This document shows, piece by piece, positions 15,685-25,125 of a stretch of DNA of 64,000 nt. The stretch covers positions 248,001 through 312,000 of the forward strand of contig OY781533.1 of the NCBI GenBank assembly GCA_963677015.1, written 5' to 3'. How positions within the stretch are numbered: position 1 is the stretch's first letter; every line of letters starts with the position of its first letter. The notes below the pieces were generated by a model. It ran no database searches. It was not told the origin of the DNA and saw only the letters and a list, made by a program, of their open reading frames with translations. Both the position numbers and the translations under genes were made by a program. This DNA is from G963556115 sp963677015 (lineage in GTDB: Bacteria; Planctomycetota; SZUA-567).

Positions 15685-16746
15685 TTACGGAGTATCGGCT
15701 ATGCTGGCCTTTTTCTGCACTTTATAGGCTTTGTAATTATTATAAATACCGGAGGTTCCACGATATTTAGGTTTCCCGTCAATTGTCATCAATAAGGAAT
15801 CATTGACCTTCTTGCGGGTAGTGATTACATCTCCAGGTTTCAGATTCAGAAACTGGTGCATATTCATATGTGTCTGGGCAAGATAGGTTATTATCTCTAT
15901 CTTTGCTTTATTTACGCCTTCTTCAAGTTTCTTCTTGTCCGCTTCCGCATCTGTTGAGCGTCTGGTGGTAAACCAGGTCTGGATGGTTGAAAAGTTACCC
16001 ATTACCGGCTCAACTACCGGGAAAGGCACACAGATATTGAGCATTCCTGAACTTTCAGCCATCTTTACTTCAAAGCAGACCAGAATTACCACTTCGTTAG
16101 GCGGTACGATCTGCATCAGCTGCGGATTTGCCTCTTTGGCTGTTACTTCGAAATCTATATGCAGTATAGGCTGCCATGCTTCCTGAAGGAATCTCAGGGT
16201 TTCATTGGTCATATAACCGATCAGGCGCCATTCAATCTCACTCATCTCACGTTCCGGAAGATGTGCTTCGGTATTACCTCCACCCAGCAGTTTATCCAGA
16301 ATAGGATAGACGATAGAGGGGTTTATCTCCAATACCATCTGACCGTCCAGCGGCTCACAGGAGAGAAGGTTGAAGCAGGTCGGATTCGGCAGGCTCATAA
16401 TAAATTCCTGATAGGTGAGCTGCTCCACCGAGGCTAACTTCACGTCTACAATTGTTCGCAGATAACTTGAAAGGCTTGCGCCGAGTTTACGGGCAAGTAC
16501 CTCATGGAGCATCTCCATGGAACGGATCTGGTCGGTACTTACACGTTCAGGTCGTTTGAAATCATAGATAGCGATTTCAGGGGCGTTTTCATTGAAACCG
16601 GCATCGGGATTTCCCGAATTTCCCCCGCCGCCAGAGTTGCTCTCTCCGGTGGAAAAACTCATGAGATCATCGCCAAAGTCGGATCCACTGTCATCGACCG
16701 ACGCTAGAAGTGCATCCACCTCGTCTTGTGATAGTACATCAGGCAT
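15685..16746 (-). CDS. fliM: Flagellar motor switch protein FliM
   Basis: 353 residues. The N terminus, MPDVLSQDEVDALLASVDD, is the CheY-P-binding peptide plus first helix of FliM. Then come a Gly/Asn linker, the CheC-like middle domain (FKRPERVSTDQIRSMEMLHEVLARKLGASLSSYLR, GGGNTEAHLPEREMSEIEWRLI) and a C-terminal SpoA domain (MHQFLNLKPGDVITTRKKVNDSLLMTIDGKPKYRG). It forms the C-ring with FliN. Upstream lies the DivIC-like gene (35-nt gap). Only a weak Shine-Dalgarno is visible. Confidence 0.96.
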   Translation of the reverse strand: MPDVLSQDEVDALLASVDDSGSDFGDDLMSFSTGESNSGGGGNSGNPDAGFNENAPEIAIYDFKRPERVSTDQIRSMEMLHEVLARKLGASLSSYLRTIVDVKLASVEQLTYQEFIMSLPNPTCFNLLSCEPLDGQMVLEINPSIVYPILDKLLGGGNTEAHLPEREMSEIEWRLIGYMTNETLRFLQEAWQPILHIDFEVTAKEANPQLMQIVPPNEVVILVCFEVKMAESSGMLNICVPFPVVEPVMGNFSTIQTWFTTRRSTDAEADKKKLEEGVNKAKIEIITYLAQTHMNMHQFLNLKPGDVITTRKKVNDSLLMTIDGKPKYRGTSGIYNNYKAYKVQKKASIADTP

Positions 16747-16781
16747 ATTTATTCACTTTACTTTATAAATACTCTCAAGGT

Positions 16782-17078
16782 TCAGAGAACATATTCTCCG
16801 TCCTCACCCTTGAGCAGTTCTTCACGTATCGCTTCCTCAATAGCCGCAGGATCGCCTCTCTTTAATTCATCGGCTTTAATCCTGTAAGCTTTAAGTTCAT
16901 CATACATCTTTTCAACCCTGTTTTCTGCTTCGGCGACCTTTTTATCCATATCATCGGTCGCTCTCTTTGCCGGCAGGCAGAGAAAGATAAACATTGATAC
17001 GATAATGGCAACAAGCAGTAACGCCGCCGCGCCGCCATCCCAGAAAGGGTTGTATTCATCTTCATAATCAGTCATCAT
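16782..17078 (-). CDS. FtsB/DivIC-like small membrane coiled-coil protein
   Basis: 98 residues. One membrane helix (AAALLLVAIIVSMFIFLCL, about 16-35) is followed by a coiled coil (KKVAEAENRVEKMYDELKAYRIKADELKRG). The end, DPAAIEEAIREELLKGEDGEYVL, closely resembles the short C-terminal motif of DivIC/FtsB septum proteins. In that family the protein bridges FtsL and FtsQ at the division site. The position before fliM is unusual, so a flagellum-specific role cannot be excluded. No gene symbol is assigned because the sequence is short and degenerate. Confidence 0.6.
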   Translation of the reverse strand: MMTDYEDEYNPFWDGGAAALLLVAIIVSMFIFLCLPAKRATDDMDKKVAEAENRVEKMYDELKAYRIKADELKRGDPAAIEEAIREELLKGEDGEYVL

Positions 17079-17347
17079 GAGTTCTTATCGGCAATTGGCA
17101 GTGGTAAACTTTAGCCAGAAAAGTCTGGGGAAATAATTTGCTTAGTCGTTGTTATACTGTCTGTTAACTGTCAAATGGTAAATAATTGAAAAAATATAGT
17201 TGTTTTTATAAGGGGATTTATAAATTAAACGGGATAATTTATTGCTGCTTTACTGATATTGCCTTTACATTTTATTCAGGAAATGTGTTGTGAAAGAGTT
17301 GGTTATGTGAAGAGAAGGTTGTAATTAAAAGTTGCCAGTTTATTTAA

Positions 17348-17377
17348 AGGCGGAATTTTATCGGTAAAATTCCGCCT
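17348..17377 (-). terminator. Hairpin after pyruvate kinase
   Basis: A perfect 13-bp stem (17348-17360 with 17365-17377) has a 4-nt loop and lies 44 nt past the pyk stop. The minus-strand tail TTTAAATA is only modestly U-rich. Confidence 0.7.
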
Positions 17378-17420
17378 GCGGCTGAAAGTGCTCTTTGTAT
17401 TAAAAAACTGTAATTCAGGA

Positions 17421-18842
17421 TTATAATTTTTTGGATTTGAGGCATCTTTCCGGGGTGTTAAGTTCAATCAGGTTGGCTCCACTGTGTCTTTCCGGTGAGC
17501 TGGCAAGAATCAGTACGAGATCGGTTTTTGTGACCAGTCCCAGGTTTATTAACTGCGACATTGATTGGGTTACCAGGAGGTCCGTGTTCTGGCTGCGCTC
17601 GGTATAGAACGGTATGATGCCGTAACTTAGAGCCAGTTCCCGGACTACCCGTTTATCATGGGTTCTGGCGCATACCGGAACTTTGCTGCGGTAGGAGGCT
17701 ACATAACGTGCCGAGTAGCCGGTTACGGTATCGGTCAGTATTGCTTTCGCGCCAAGATCCAGCGCGCTGTTTACCGCCGTCTTTGCCAGATAATTACTGA
17801 CGCTGTGATCCTGCTGACTGCTTATGAATTCATGGTCATGCAGATCCTTATTGCTTGCTTCGATGGTGCAGGCGATATTATACATAGCTTCTACAGCTTC
17901 CAGCGGATATTTGCCGTAAGCGGTTTCGCCACTGAGCATTAGTGCGTCTGTGCCATCAATAACGGCATTGGCAATGTCACTTACTTCGGCTCTGGTAGGC
18001 CGCGGGTTGTCGATCATTGAATGCAGCATCTGAGTTGCGGTGATTACCGGCCGGGCTCGGGTGATACAGCGGCCGATAATATCTTTCTGAATGAGCGGAA
18101 CCTCTGCTGCGGGTATTTCAATGCCAAGATCTCCTCGCGCGATCATGATACCATATACACAATCCAGTATTTCATCAATATTGTCAATTCCTTCCCGGTT
18201 TTCAATCTTTGCAATAATTTTTACCGGACTGTCGTAGGTGTCGAGTATGCTCTGTACCGCCATTACGTCATCACGGTTTCTGACAAAAGAGTGGGCTATA
18301 AAATCAATATCATGCTTTACTGCAAATTCAATATATTCGCGGTCCTTGGAGGTGAGTGAAGGCAGAGAAAGATGTACACCTGGTACATTTAGGCTCTTGC
18401 GGTTACCGATAATGCCGCCGTCTACCGCTTCACAGATAAGATTATCCTTGTATTTTTCGATTACCCGGAGTTTTGTGGCTCCATCATCGATGAGTATCTC
18501 TTTGCCGGTACTTAGCTCATCAATTAGATTTGGAAAGCTGACAGAAAATCCTTCAGGACAATCAGGGGTACGGTTCAGGCTGATTGTTTCGCCTTTCTGA
18601 AGTACAATATCCTCTGAAATACCTGAGGTACGAATTTCAGGACCTTTGGTATCAAGGAGCAGGGCTATCTCGTCCGAGACCGCTCTGACATTGTTTACAA
18701 CCTTGAGTGTATCTTCAGGGGTCTGATGTGCGGTGTTGAGTCTTACTACATTCATGCCGGCATGGTAGAGTGAACCGATAAATTCCGGGTCACAATTGCG
18801 GTCTGAGATAGTTGCGATAATTTTTGTCTGTTTTCGCTGCAT
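17421..18842 (-). CDS. pyk: Pyruvate kinase
   Basis: 473 residues. It catalyses the last glycolytic step (PEP + ADP to pyruvate + ATP). Motifs: KIIATISDRN at the N terminus, MNVVRLNTAHQ (the conserved Arg-Asn), LLDTKGPEIRTSG, the catalytic-Lys loop IIAKIENREGIDNIDEIL, IMIARGDLGIEIP, and TRAEVSDIANAVIDGTDALMLSGETAYGKYP. The C-terminal allosteric domain is present (NLAKTAVNSALDLGAKAILT-like region). MNVVRLN(T/A)AH instead of the commoner MNFSH is a variant seen in other pyruvate kinases. It is a single-gene unit. Confidence 0.96.
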   Translation of the reverse strand: MQRKQTKIIATISDRNCDPEFIGSLYHAGMNVVRLNTAHQTPEDTLKVVNNVRAVSDEIALLLDTKGPEIRTSGISEDIVLQKGETISLNRTPDCPEGFSVSFPNLIDELSTGKEILIDDGATKLRVIEKYKDNLICEAVDGGIIGNRKSLNVPGVHLSLPSLTSKDREYIEFAVKHDIDFIAHSFVRNRDDVMAVQSILDTYDSPVKIIAKIENREGIDNIDEILDCVYGIMIARGDLGIEIPAAEVPLIQKDIIGRCITRARPVITATQMLHSMIDNPRPTRAEVSDIANAVIDGTDALMLSGETAYGKYPLEAVEAMYNIACTIEASNKDLHDHEFISSQQDHSVSNYLAKTAVNSALDLGAKAILTDTVTGYSARYVASYRSKVPVCARTHDKRVVRELALSYGIIPFYTERSQNTDLLVTQSMSQLINLGLVTKTDLVLILASSPERHSGANLIELNTPERCLKSKKL

Positions 18843-19080
18843 AAAAGTGTAAAGCCTTTCTTTGTTTCAAATTATGATACGTTAATTCGGATTATATTCT
18901 TTCTTAACATGACAAAACCCTACTGCAAGCAGTGGGGCCGGTAGAGACACTTATTGATTAATTTCTGTTACAAAAAATACTGTAGCTTATTTTAGCGGGG
19001 AGTGATTATACAATAAAATCACGTAAGAAGCAAACAAATCATATGTTTATAAGTGTTTGGCTGAAAGGTATGGTTCCGGG

Positions 19081-20268
19081 TTATTTGCAGCTTCCCTGAA
19101 CCAGAACATTGAAGAGCATTTCCGATGCACATTTGGAAACTCCATAACGCCGGCTGACCGGGGCTTTGTCGATTATGCAGTTATTGACCAGTTCTTCCAG
19201 CGCATCGTGGCGTATATGATTTTTGATGATTTCCAGAACATCGTAGCCTTCAATTTCCAGCATGCGGGCGTGGAGAAGTACTGCCTGCGGGTTGAACAGA
19301 TTTATGGTAATAGCGATTGCTTTGGCAATATTTTTACAGATATTATCTACTACGCGGATAATTGTGGGATTGGAATCATTGATATATCTGATAATATCTT
19401 CAAAAAGAAGTTTTTCGTTCATTTCTCTGCAGGCTTCGTTTATGAGGGCAGTATCGGAGGCTAGAACTTCAAAACATCCGCGCTTGCCACAGGCACAGAG
19501 GGGTCCGTTATCAACAATCGATACATGACCAAGTTCACCGGCAAAACCATTGCTGCCGTTGATGAGAGAGTTACTGCTGAGAATTCCGAGACCAAAACCT
19601 TCGCTCAGGTCGATAGCGACCAGATCGCTGAGCTGGCTGAAACGGGGGTCGGTGCATTGAGCCAGACATAACGCCCGCTCTTCCTGAATGGTTTTTGGGT
19701 AAAATTTAGTATCCTGACAGATATCAAGTACCGGTTTTTTTCCGTTTAGATACTTGAGGTTGGGAGATAACTCAACATAGTGATCGTCTTCCCTGATCAT
19801 TCCCGGAACACTCAGTCCCAGCGCTATAGTTGCATTTTTTGAAAAGTTCTTTGAGACCTTGCCGGTGCATTCTTTTATTCTGTTTATGAGTTCGGTATAG
19901 TTTCCGGGGGTTTTGAATTCCTGCTCGTCATTGAAAATAGTTTTGCCGTCAGGTGAGCAGGCGGCGATGCGGGTAGTGGAGATTCCTATAAGAACAATAA
20001 TAATACCGATCTGCTTGTGGTTCAGCCGGTAATGTTTACTGGGGCGTCCTTTGCCGGCGGCTTCTTCGCTTGCCACTTCGGTTATGATTCCATCCTTGGT
20101 AAGGCTGCTCATAAGTTTGGCCATAGTAGTAGCGCTAAGTCCGAGAATACTGGTGATCTCCGCGCGGGAAAGGCTGTCATGATTCCATAAAGCCTGTAAC
20201 ACCTCAGAGATATTAACCTTGCGGACTGTGGCAGGGGTGGCGGATTTGGTTGTGCGACGTTTAATCAT
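19081..20268 (-). CDS. ROK-family transcriptional regulator (NagC/XylR type)
   Basis: 395 residues. An N-terminal winged helix (LSRAEITSILGLSATTMAKLMSSLTKDGIITE, about 33-65) is followed by an ROK domain with LVAIDLSEGFGLGILSSN, GFAGELGH and the zinc loop CACGKRGCFEV. Such proteins repress sugar uptake genes and respond to sugars or sugar phosphates. It is divergent from the ABC sugar importer across a 666-bp AT-rich spacer that contains a large palindrome at 20634-20674, so the importer is the likely target. Confidence 0.93.
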   Translation of the reverse strand: MIKRRTTKSATPATVRKVNISEVLQALWNHDSLSRAEITSILGLSATTMAKLMSSLTKDGIITEVASEEAAGKGRPSKHYRLNHKQIGIIIVLIGISTTRIAACSPDGKTIFNDEQEFKTPGNYTELINRIKECTGKVSKNFSKNATIALGLSVPGMIREDDHYVELSPNLKYLNGKKPVLDICQDTKFYPKTIQEERALCLAQCTDPRFSQLSDLVAIDLSEGFGLGILSSNSLINGSNGFAGELGHVSIVDNGPLCACGKRGCFEVLASDTALINEACREMNEKLLFEDIIRYINDSNPTIIRVVDNICKNIAKAIAITINLFNPQAVLLHARMLEIEGYDVLEIIKNHIRHDALEELVNNCIIDKAPVSRRYGVSKCASEMLFNVLVQGSCK

Positions 20269-20934
20269 TGGATGCCCTGGCTATTCGTTTTGGTGTACTG
20301 ATATTTCAGTACTAAATAATTTATACTATTTTGTTTGAAATTATTAATTATTAATATGTGAATAATTATTACAGTCAATTAAATTTTGAAAAATTTAAAA
20401 AATATATTGTCAGAAAAATAATTGTGTAATAAACTACAGCTAAAAATAATAACCGTTTTCTATATGCTTCAATATTTTTTACAAATTATTAAAAAACAGT
20501 TGTTCTTTACCTGATTTACAGTTGTTTTTATTTATTATTTGAATCCGATTCTTTCGTTATTTACAACATAATCGGTAATTTATTGATTTAAATTAATTTT
20601 TACACTCTATAATATATAACCTAAGTTGAAAAAATGCAAGTATTATTTAAATAAAGTTTAAATAATACTTGCATAAGGTGGATTAAGTGGTATTGTAGAG
20701 GTGTAAATAATAAAAGTGTATTATTCAAAATATCATGTTGGGTTTAGGCGGTTGTAATTTCATTCAATACTAATTTACGGTTAACGTGTCCGCCATTTTA
20801 ATTGTTAAAATAAATAATAAATACAGTGATTGCAGGATTCATTCTGTAGGCTGTTGTTTTGATTCGTTATTTGTTAGGTTGTGGTTTGTAGGGCTTTGCC
20901 CATGGGTTATTTATTTTGTTTTTAAGGAGACATC
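20269..20934. promoter_or_regulatory. 666-bp AT-rich divergent control region
   Basis: This gene-free spacer separates the ROK repressor from the sugar-importer operon. It is very A/T-rich, with repeated ATTATTAAT-type words near 20341-20360, and carries one near-perfect palindrome (listed separately). No ORF with a convincing Shine-Dalgarno is seen. Promoters for both directions probably lie here, but I cannot fix a single -35/-10 pair. Confidence 0.6.
20634..20674. repeat. Perfect 18-bp-arm inverted repeat, candidate operator or RNA hairpin
   Basis: Arms ATGCAAGTATTATTTAAA (20634-20651) and TTTAAATAATACTTGCAT (20657-20674) are exact reverse complements around TAAAG. The nearest start codon is 261 bp away (20935). 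No T-run follows, so it is more likely a DNA operator than a terminator. An ROK-family dimer is the obvious candidate binder. Confidence 0.75.
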
Positions 20935-21882
20935 ATGTTGAAGATTCGTATTTCTGCTATTCTTATTGCTTTAGTAATGCTTATTACAGTATCTGCTTCT
21001 GCAAAAGAGAAGGTGTTTGTAATGGTTCCTAAAGGGGTTCACCCTTACTATGAACCATGCTATGCAGGTTTTGAAGCTGCCGGTAAAAAATTTGGTGTAA
21101 AGACTGAATATGTTGCGCCTCAGGATTTCCAGCTGCCGCTGCAGGTAAAGGTTATTGAGAATCTTATTGTTCGTAAAGTTGATGGTATTGCTATTTCTGC
21201 TCTTGATAATGAAGGTCTGGTAAATGTAATCAAGCAGGCAATGGATGCCGGTATTAAGATTGTATGTTTTGATGCTGATGCTCCATCAAGTGCCCGTCTT
21301 AGCTATATCGGTACTGTAAATAAGACTGCCGGTGAAGTAGGAGCTGAGCAGATGGTCAAGTATGCAGGTGATAAGGGTCAGATCGCTGTTCTTCAGGGTG
21401 GTCTTGGTGCAAGTAACCTGAATGCACGTTTTGACGGTTTCAAATCAAAACTCGCTGAGATTGCTCCTGATCTTAAAATTGTAACCAGAGAAGATAATGA
21501 AGGTAAATTCGAACTGGCTACCAACAAGAGTGAAGCAATTATGGGTGCATATCCAGAGTTGAGCGGTATTTTCAGTGTATCTGCTGAAGGTGCTCCAGGT
21601 GCCGCTATCGCCGTTGAAGATGCTGGCAAAGAAGGCAAGATTATTCTTGGTGGATTTGATGATCTTCCTGATACTATCGAAGCTATCAAAGCCGGTACAG
21701 TTCAGTTCTGCCTTGCGCAGATGACTTATAAGATGGGTTGGTTATCAGTAACCGAGCTGCTTAAAGCTTGTGATGGTAAAGAAATCCCAGAAACAATTGA
21801 TACCGGTATGATGGTAATTACCAAGGATAATGCTGATTCATATATGAAGCAGATGCAGGAAGAAACTCAGAAGCTGCAGTAA
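20935..21882 (+). CDS. Periplasmic sugar-binding protein of an RbsB/MglB-type ABC importer
   Basis: 315 residues with a classic signal peptide (MLKIRISAILIALVMLITVSASA, cleavage after ASA) and no lipobox. The body is a Periplasmic-binding-protein-4/LacI-type fold: GVHPYYEPCYAGFEAAGKKFGV, VDGIAISALDNEGL, GIKIVCFDADAPSSARLSYIGT, ILGGFDDLPDTIEAIKAGTV. The sugar is not predictable from sequence, though ribose, xylose or rhamnose-like ligands are typical. Excellent Shine-Dalgarno (AAGGAGACATC-ATG). The hairpin after it likely sets a higher binding-protein to permease ratio. Confidence 0.94.
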   Translation: MLKIRISAILIALVMLITVSASAKEKVFVMVPKGVHPYYEPCYAGFEAAGKKFGVKTEYVAPQDFQLPLQVKVIENLIVRKVDGIAISALDNEGLVNVIKQAMDAGIKIVCFDADAPSSARLSYIGTVNKTAGEVGAEQMVKYAGDKGQIAVLQGGLGASNLNARFDGFKSKLAEIAPDLKIVTREDNEGKFELATNKSEAIMGAYPELSGIFSVSAEGAPGAAIAVEDAGKEGKIILGGFDDLPDTIEAIKAGTVQFCLAQMTYKMGWLSVTELLKACDGKEIPETIDTGMMVITKDNADSYMKQMQEETQKLQ

Positions 21883-21934
21883 TTTTGTAATGCTTAATAC
21901 GGAGTTATTGAGTATCAGTAAGTATTAAATTTTG

Positions 21935-21983
21935 GAGCTATGTTTAGGCCTGATGGTCTGGTTCTAAATATAGCTCTTTTTTT
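21935..21983 (+). terminator. Intra-operon terminator/attenuator after the binding-protein gene
   Basis: GAGCTAT (21935-21941) pairs with ATAGCTC (21970-21976), extended by TTTAG/CTAAA, and is followed by seven T residues. Partial read-through would reduce permease and ATPase expression relative to the binding protein. Confidence 0.85.
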
Positions 21984-22142
21984 AATAAACTCTATAGTGT
22001 GGTTGGTTATAGTTATCCTTTACGGGATATAATCTTAAATTGAAAATTAATAAATTAATAATTTATTTATATAAAATAAATAGTGTGCTTAGGGATTTGC
22101 CTTCTGAATGTGAGTAGGAAGGTTATGTGAAAGGTTGCTGAT

Positions 22143-23150
22143 ATGGTGGAAAAAACTGATTTGAAGGGTGATGGACTGCTGAGCCGCATGGTTAAAGCTC
22201 CGGAATTTGGTATCTTTATTGCGCTGGTGGGTATAATAATTATTATTACCGCCGTGGCGCCATCGTTCTTCACATTTGACAATTTCTTTATTGTTTCACG
22301 GCAGATTGCCTTTACGGCAATAGTTGCGCTTGGGGTTATCTTTGTTATCATTACCAGTGGTATTGACTTGTCCATTGGTTCAATGATGGGTTTTGCCGGT
22401 ATTGTCGGCGGTTTGTGTCTGGCTACGGGAATGCCGCCGGTTCTGGCGTTCTTCCTTGGTCTGCTTGCTGGTGGGTTCTGCGGGCTTATAAATGGTGTGA
22501 TTGTTGCTTATCTGAATGTTACGCCTTTTATTGTTACTCTCGGTATGATGAGTATGGCCGGAGGTGGAATTTATATTCTTACCAATGGTAATTCTGTACG
22601 CTCCATTCCAAAGTCTTATATTAAATTTTTCAGTCAGAGTGTAGTTGATGTAGATCTTGGATTTATGGATCTGGGACGGCTGCGGATATCCATAGTTGTG
22701 GCGATCTGCCTGCTTATTGCGGTCGTCGTGCACTTGATTCTGAAATATTCTGTTTTTGGCAGAAGAATCTATGCACTGGGTGGTAATGAGGAAGCGACAA
22801 GACTATCCGGTATCAATGTAAATATTGTCAAGCTGCTCTGTTATGTGCTTTCATGTACTCTGGCAAGTGTCTCAGGCATGCTCTATATTGCCAGATTCCG
22901 TTCTGCCCAGCCAACTACCGGACTCGGTGCGGAGATGGATGCCATCGCGGCCTGTGTTATTGGTGGAACCTCACTTTTAGGTGGTAGCGGTTCGGTTCTG
23001 GGTGTGTTGATTGGTGCGAGTATTATGGGTGTTATCAAGAACGGTCTGGTATTGATGCAGGTATCTTCTTATTGGCAGAAGTCTGTTATCGGTCTGATTA
23101 TTGTGTTGGCGGCAATTGTGGATGTTATACGTAACAGAAAGAGAGGCTAG
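22143..23150 (+). CDS. ABC sugar transporter permease (RbsC type)
   Basis: 335 residues, with about eight to ten hydrophobic segments (for example FGIFIALVGIIIIITAVAPSFF, IAFTAIVALGVIFVIITSGIDLSIGSMMG). The permease signature is present: RIYALGGNEEATRLSGINV followed by GLGAEMDAIAACVIGGTSLLGGSGSVLGVLIGASIMGVIKNGL. It forms the membrane channel with the ATPase that starts 1 nt after its stop codon. Confidence 0.95.
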   Translation: MVEKTDLKGDGLLSRMVKAPEFGIFIALVGIIIIITAVAPSFFTFDNFFIVSRQIAFTAIVALGVIFVIITSGIDLSIGSMMGFAGIVGGLCLATGMPPVLAFFLGLLAGGFCGLINGVIVAYLNVTPFIVTLGMMSMAGGGIYILTNGNSVRSIPKSYIKFFSQSVVDVDLGFMDLGRLRISIVVAICLLIAVVVHLILKYSVFGRRIYALGGNEEATRLSGINVNIVKLLCYVLSCTLASVSGMLYIARFRSAQPTTGLGAEMDAIAACVIGGTSLLGGSGSVLGVLIGASIMGVIKNGLVLMQVSSYWQKSVIGLIIVLAAIVDVIRNRKRG

Positions 23151-23151
23151 C

Positions 23152-24642
23152 ATGTCAGAGACTCTTTTAGAACTGAAGGATATAACCAAAGAGTTTCCTG
23201 GTGTAAAAGCTCTTGATAATGTATCGCTTGATGTCCGACCCGGCGAGGTGGTGGGAATTATTGGAGAGAATGGTGCGGGTAAGTCAACTCTTATGAAGGT
23301 GTTGACCGGCGTGTACAAACCAACTGCCGGGACGATTCTTTATAAAGGCAAGCCGGTATCATTTGAGAATACGTCTCAGGCCTATGCAATGGGAATCAAT
23401 ATTGTCTTTCAGGAGTTTAATCTTTGTGGTAACCTGACGGTTATGGAAAATCTGTTTCTCGGTAATGAAATAACCAGTGCCGGTATTGTTGATTACCGTG
23501 AGATGGAACGTCGCGCTACAAGTATGTTTGAAAATCTTGGATTTAATATTAATCCGCATTCTGTAGTAAATAATCTGGGTGCAGCTCAGCAGCAGATGAT
23601 TGAGATCGCCAAAGCGCTGTCACATGAGACGAAGGTGCTTATTCTGGATGAACCTACTGCGGTATTGACCGATAAGGAAATTGATAAACTGCTGAGTTTT
23701 GTTGACAGGCTGCGCAGTGAAGGGATGTCTATTCTTTTCATTACTCATAAGCTCAATGAGATCAAAGCTATTACCGATAGAGTCTTCTGTCTGCGCGACG
23801 GGCAGAATTCCGGTAAGGCTGATACCAAGGATATTGATGAAGATGATATGGTATCAATGATGGTTGGAAGAAATGCCGAAGATATCTATGGTAAGAAGAT
23901 TTATCGTAAAATATCCGATGAGGTGGTGCTGGAGGTAAAGGATTTTTCAGGACCTCCGTTTGTCAAAGATATTAATTTCAAGCTTAAGCGTGGTGAAATA
24001 CTCGGTGTTGCCGGTCTGATTGCTTCCGGACGTACCGAACTGGCAATGCTGATAAGTGGAGCGGTGCAGAAAACTTCCGGTGATATGTTTATCGAAGGGA
24101 AGAAAATATCAATAAAAAGCCCGGCCGATGCTGTGAAAAACCGTATCGCCTACGTCTCTGAAGACCGAAAAAAACTCGGGCTTATTTTGCCTATGACTGT
24201 GCGTGAGAATACTACTATGGCTATTCATGACAGAGTCAGCTCCAGAAGGTTTATAAGTCGGAAACGCGAGAATGAGATCAGTGACCGCTATATACAGCGT
24301 TTCAGTACCAAAGTGTACTCGCGTGAACAGGTCATGGGTACTCTCAGCGGTGGTAATCAGCAGAAGGTCTGTCTGGGCAAGTGGCTGGCTATTGATCCTA
24401 AAATTCTGATTCTTGATGAACCGACACGTGGTATTGATGTTGGAGCAAAAGCTGAGATTCACCGTATTATTGAGGAACTAGCTGAGAAGGAAGGGATGTC
24501 GATCATTGTTATTTCTTCCGAGCTTCCGGAAATTCTTCGTCTTTCTGACCGGGTACTGGTAATGCACGAAGGGAGAATTACTGCGGATATTCCAGGTAAA
24601 GAAGCGAATGAAGAGGTGATTATGAAAGCTGCTTTATCATAA
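23152..24642 (+). CDS. ABC sugar transporter ATPase with two nucleotide-binding domains (RbsA/MglA type)
   Basis: 496 residues from the ATG at 23152, 1 nt after the permease gene. Domain 1: Walker A GENGAGKST, Q-loop VFQEFNL, signature-like LGAAQQQMIEIAKAL, Walker B VLILDEPTAVLT. Domain 2 (from about residue 260): degenerate Walker A region GLIASGRTEL, as is normal for this family, then LSGGNQQKVCLGKWLA and LILDEPTRGIDVG. Both signature motifs are intact, unlike the orphan ATPase at 46214. Confidence 0.96.
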   Translation: MSETLLELKDITKEFPGVKALDNVSLDVRPGEVVGIIGENGAGKSTLMKVLTGVYKPTAGTILYKGKPVSFENTSQAYAMGINIVFQEFNLCGNLTVMENLFLGNEITSAGIVDYREMERRATSMFENLGFNINPHSVVNNLGAAQQQMIEIAKALSHETKVLILDEPTAVLTDKEIDKLLSFVDRLRSEGMSILFITHKLNEIKAITDRVFCLRDGQNSGKADTKDIDEDDMVSMMVGRNAEDIYGKKIYRKISDEVVLEVKDFSGPPFVKDINFKLKRGEILGVAGLIASGRTELAMLISGAVQKTSGDMFIEGKKISIKSPADAVKNRIAYVSEDRKKLGLILPMTVRENTTMAIHDRVSSRRFISRKRENEISDRYIQRFSTKVYSREQVMGTLSGGNQQKVCLGKWLAIDPKILILDEPTRGIDVGAKAEIHRIIEELAEKEGMSIIVISSELPEILRLSDRVLVMHEGRITADIPGKEANEEVIMKAALS

Positions 24643-24675
24643 TGTATTCGTGATTATTGTTAAAACATTTTTGTG

Positions 24676-24712
24676 AGGCAGGGACATCTGTATTGGTGTC
24701 CCTGCCTTTTTT
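24676..24712 (+). terminator. Terminator of the sugar-importer operon
   Basis: An 11-bp stem, AGGCAGGGACA (24676-24686) with TGTCCCTGCCT (24697-24707), is followed by a T-run. Confidence 0.93.
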
Positions 24713-25125
24713 GCGCTGGTACGGGATTAATGATTCAGCATTTTAACTGATCATATGTATGAAAAATGTCGTTGTCGTGGCAATTAACGAAAATATTAAT
24801 AATTAGAAGTATCTTTATGCTGAAAAATGTTATTGTCCAGAAAAATTTTTGTCTTCATTGGTAAATGTTATAGCAGGATTCTGGCTGCAATTATCTCGAA
24901 TTTCTCATTTGGAAGATGTTGTTATTCGGTCTTTTATAATTAATTTAGCGCAAATGCTGATTTTAATTTTTTTCTGGTTGTAAAAAAATAGTTATCAATA
25001 ATAATAAATAATTACCTAAAGGTTTTATGTGTTGTTTGTATGGAGTGTTGTTCTCTGGCATGAATAATACCAGTGATAATTTGAGTTGCATGTTTCGTTT
25101 GATTATGGTGAGTGAGGTGTATGTC

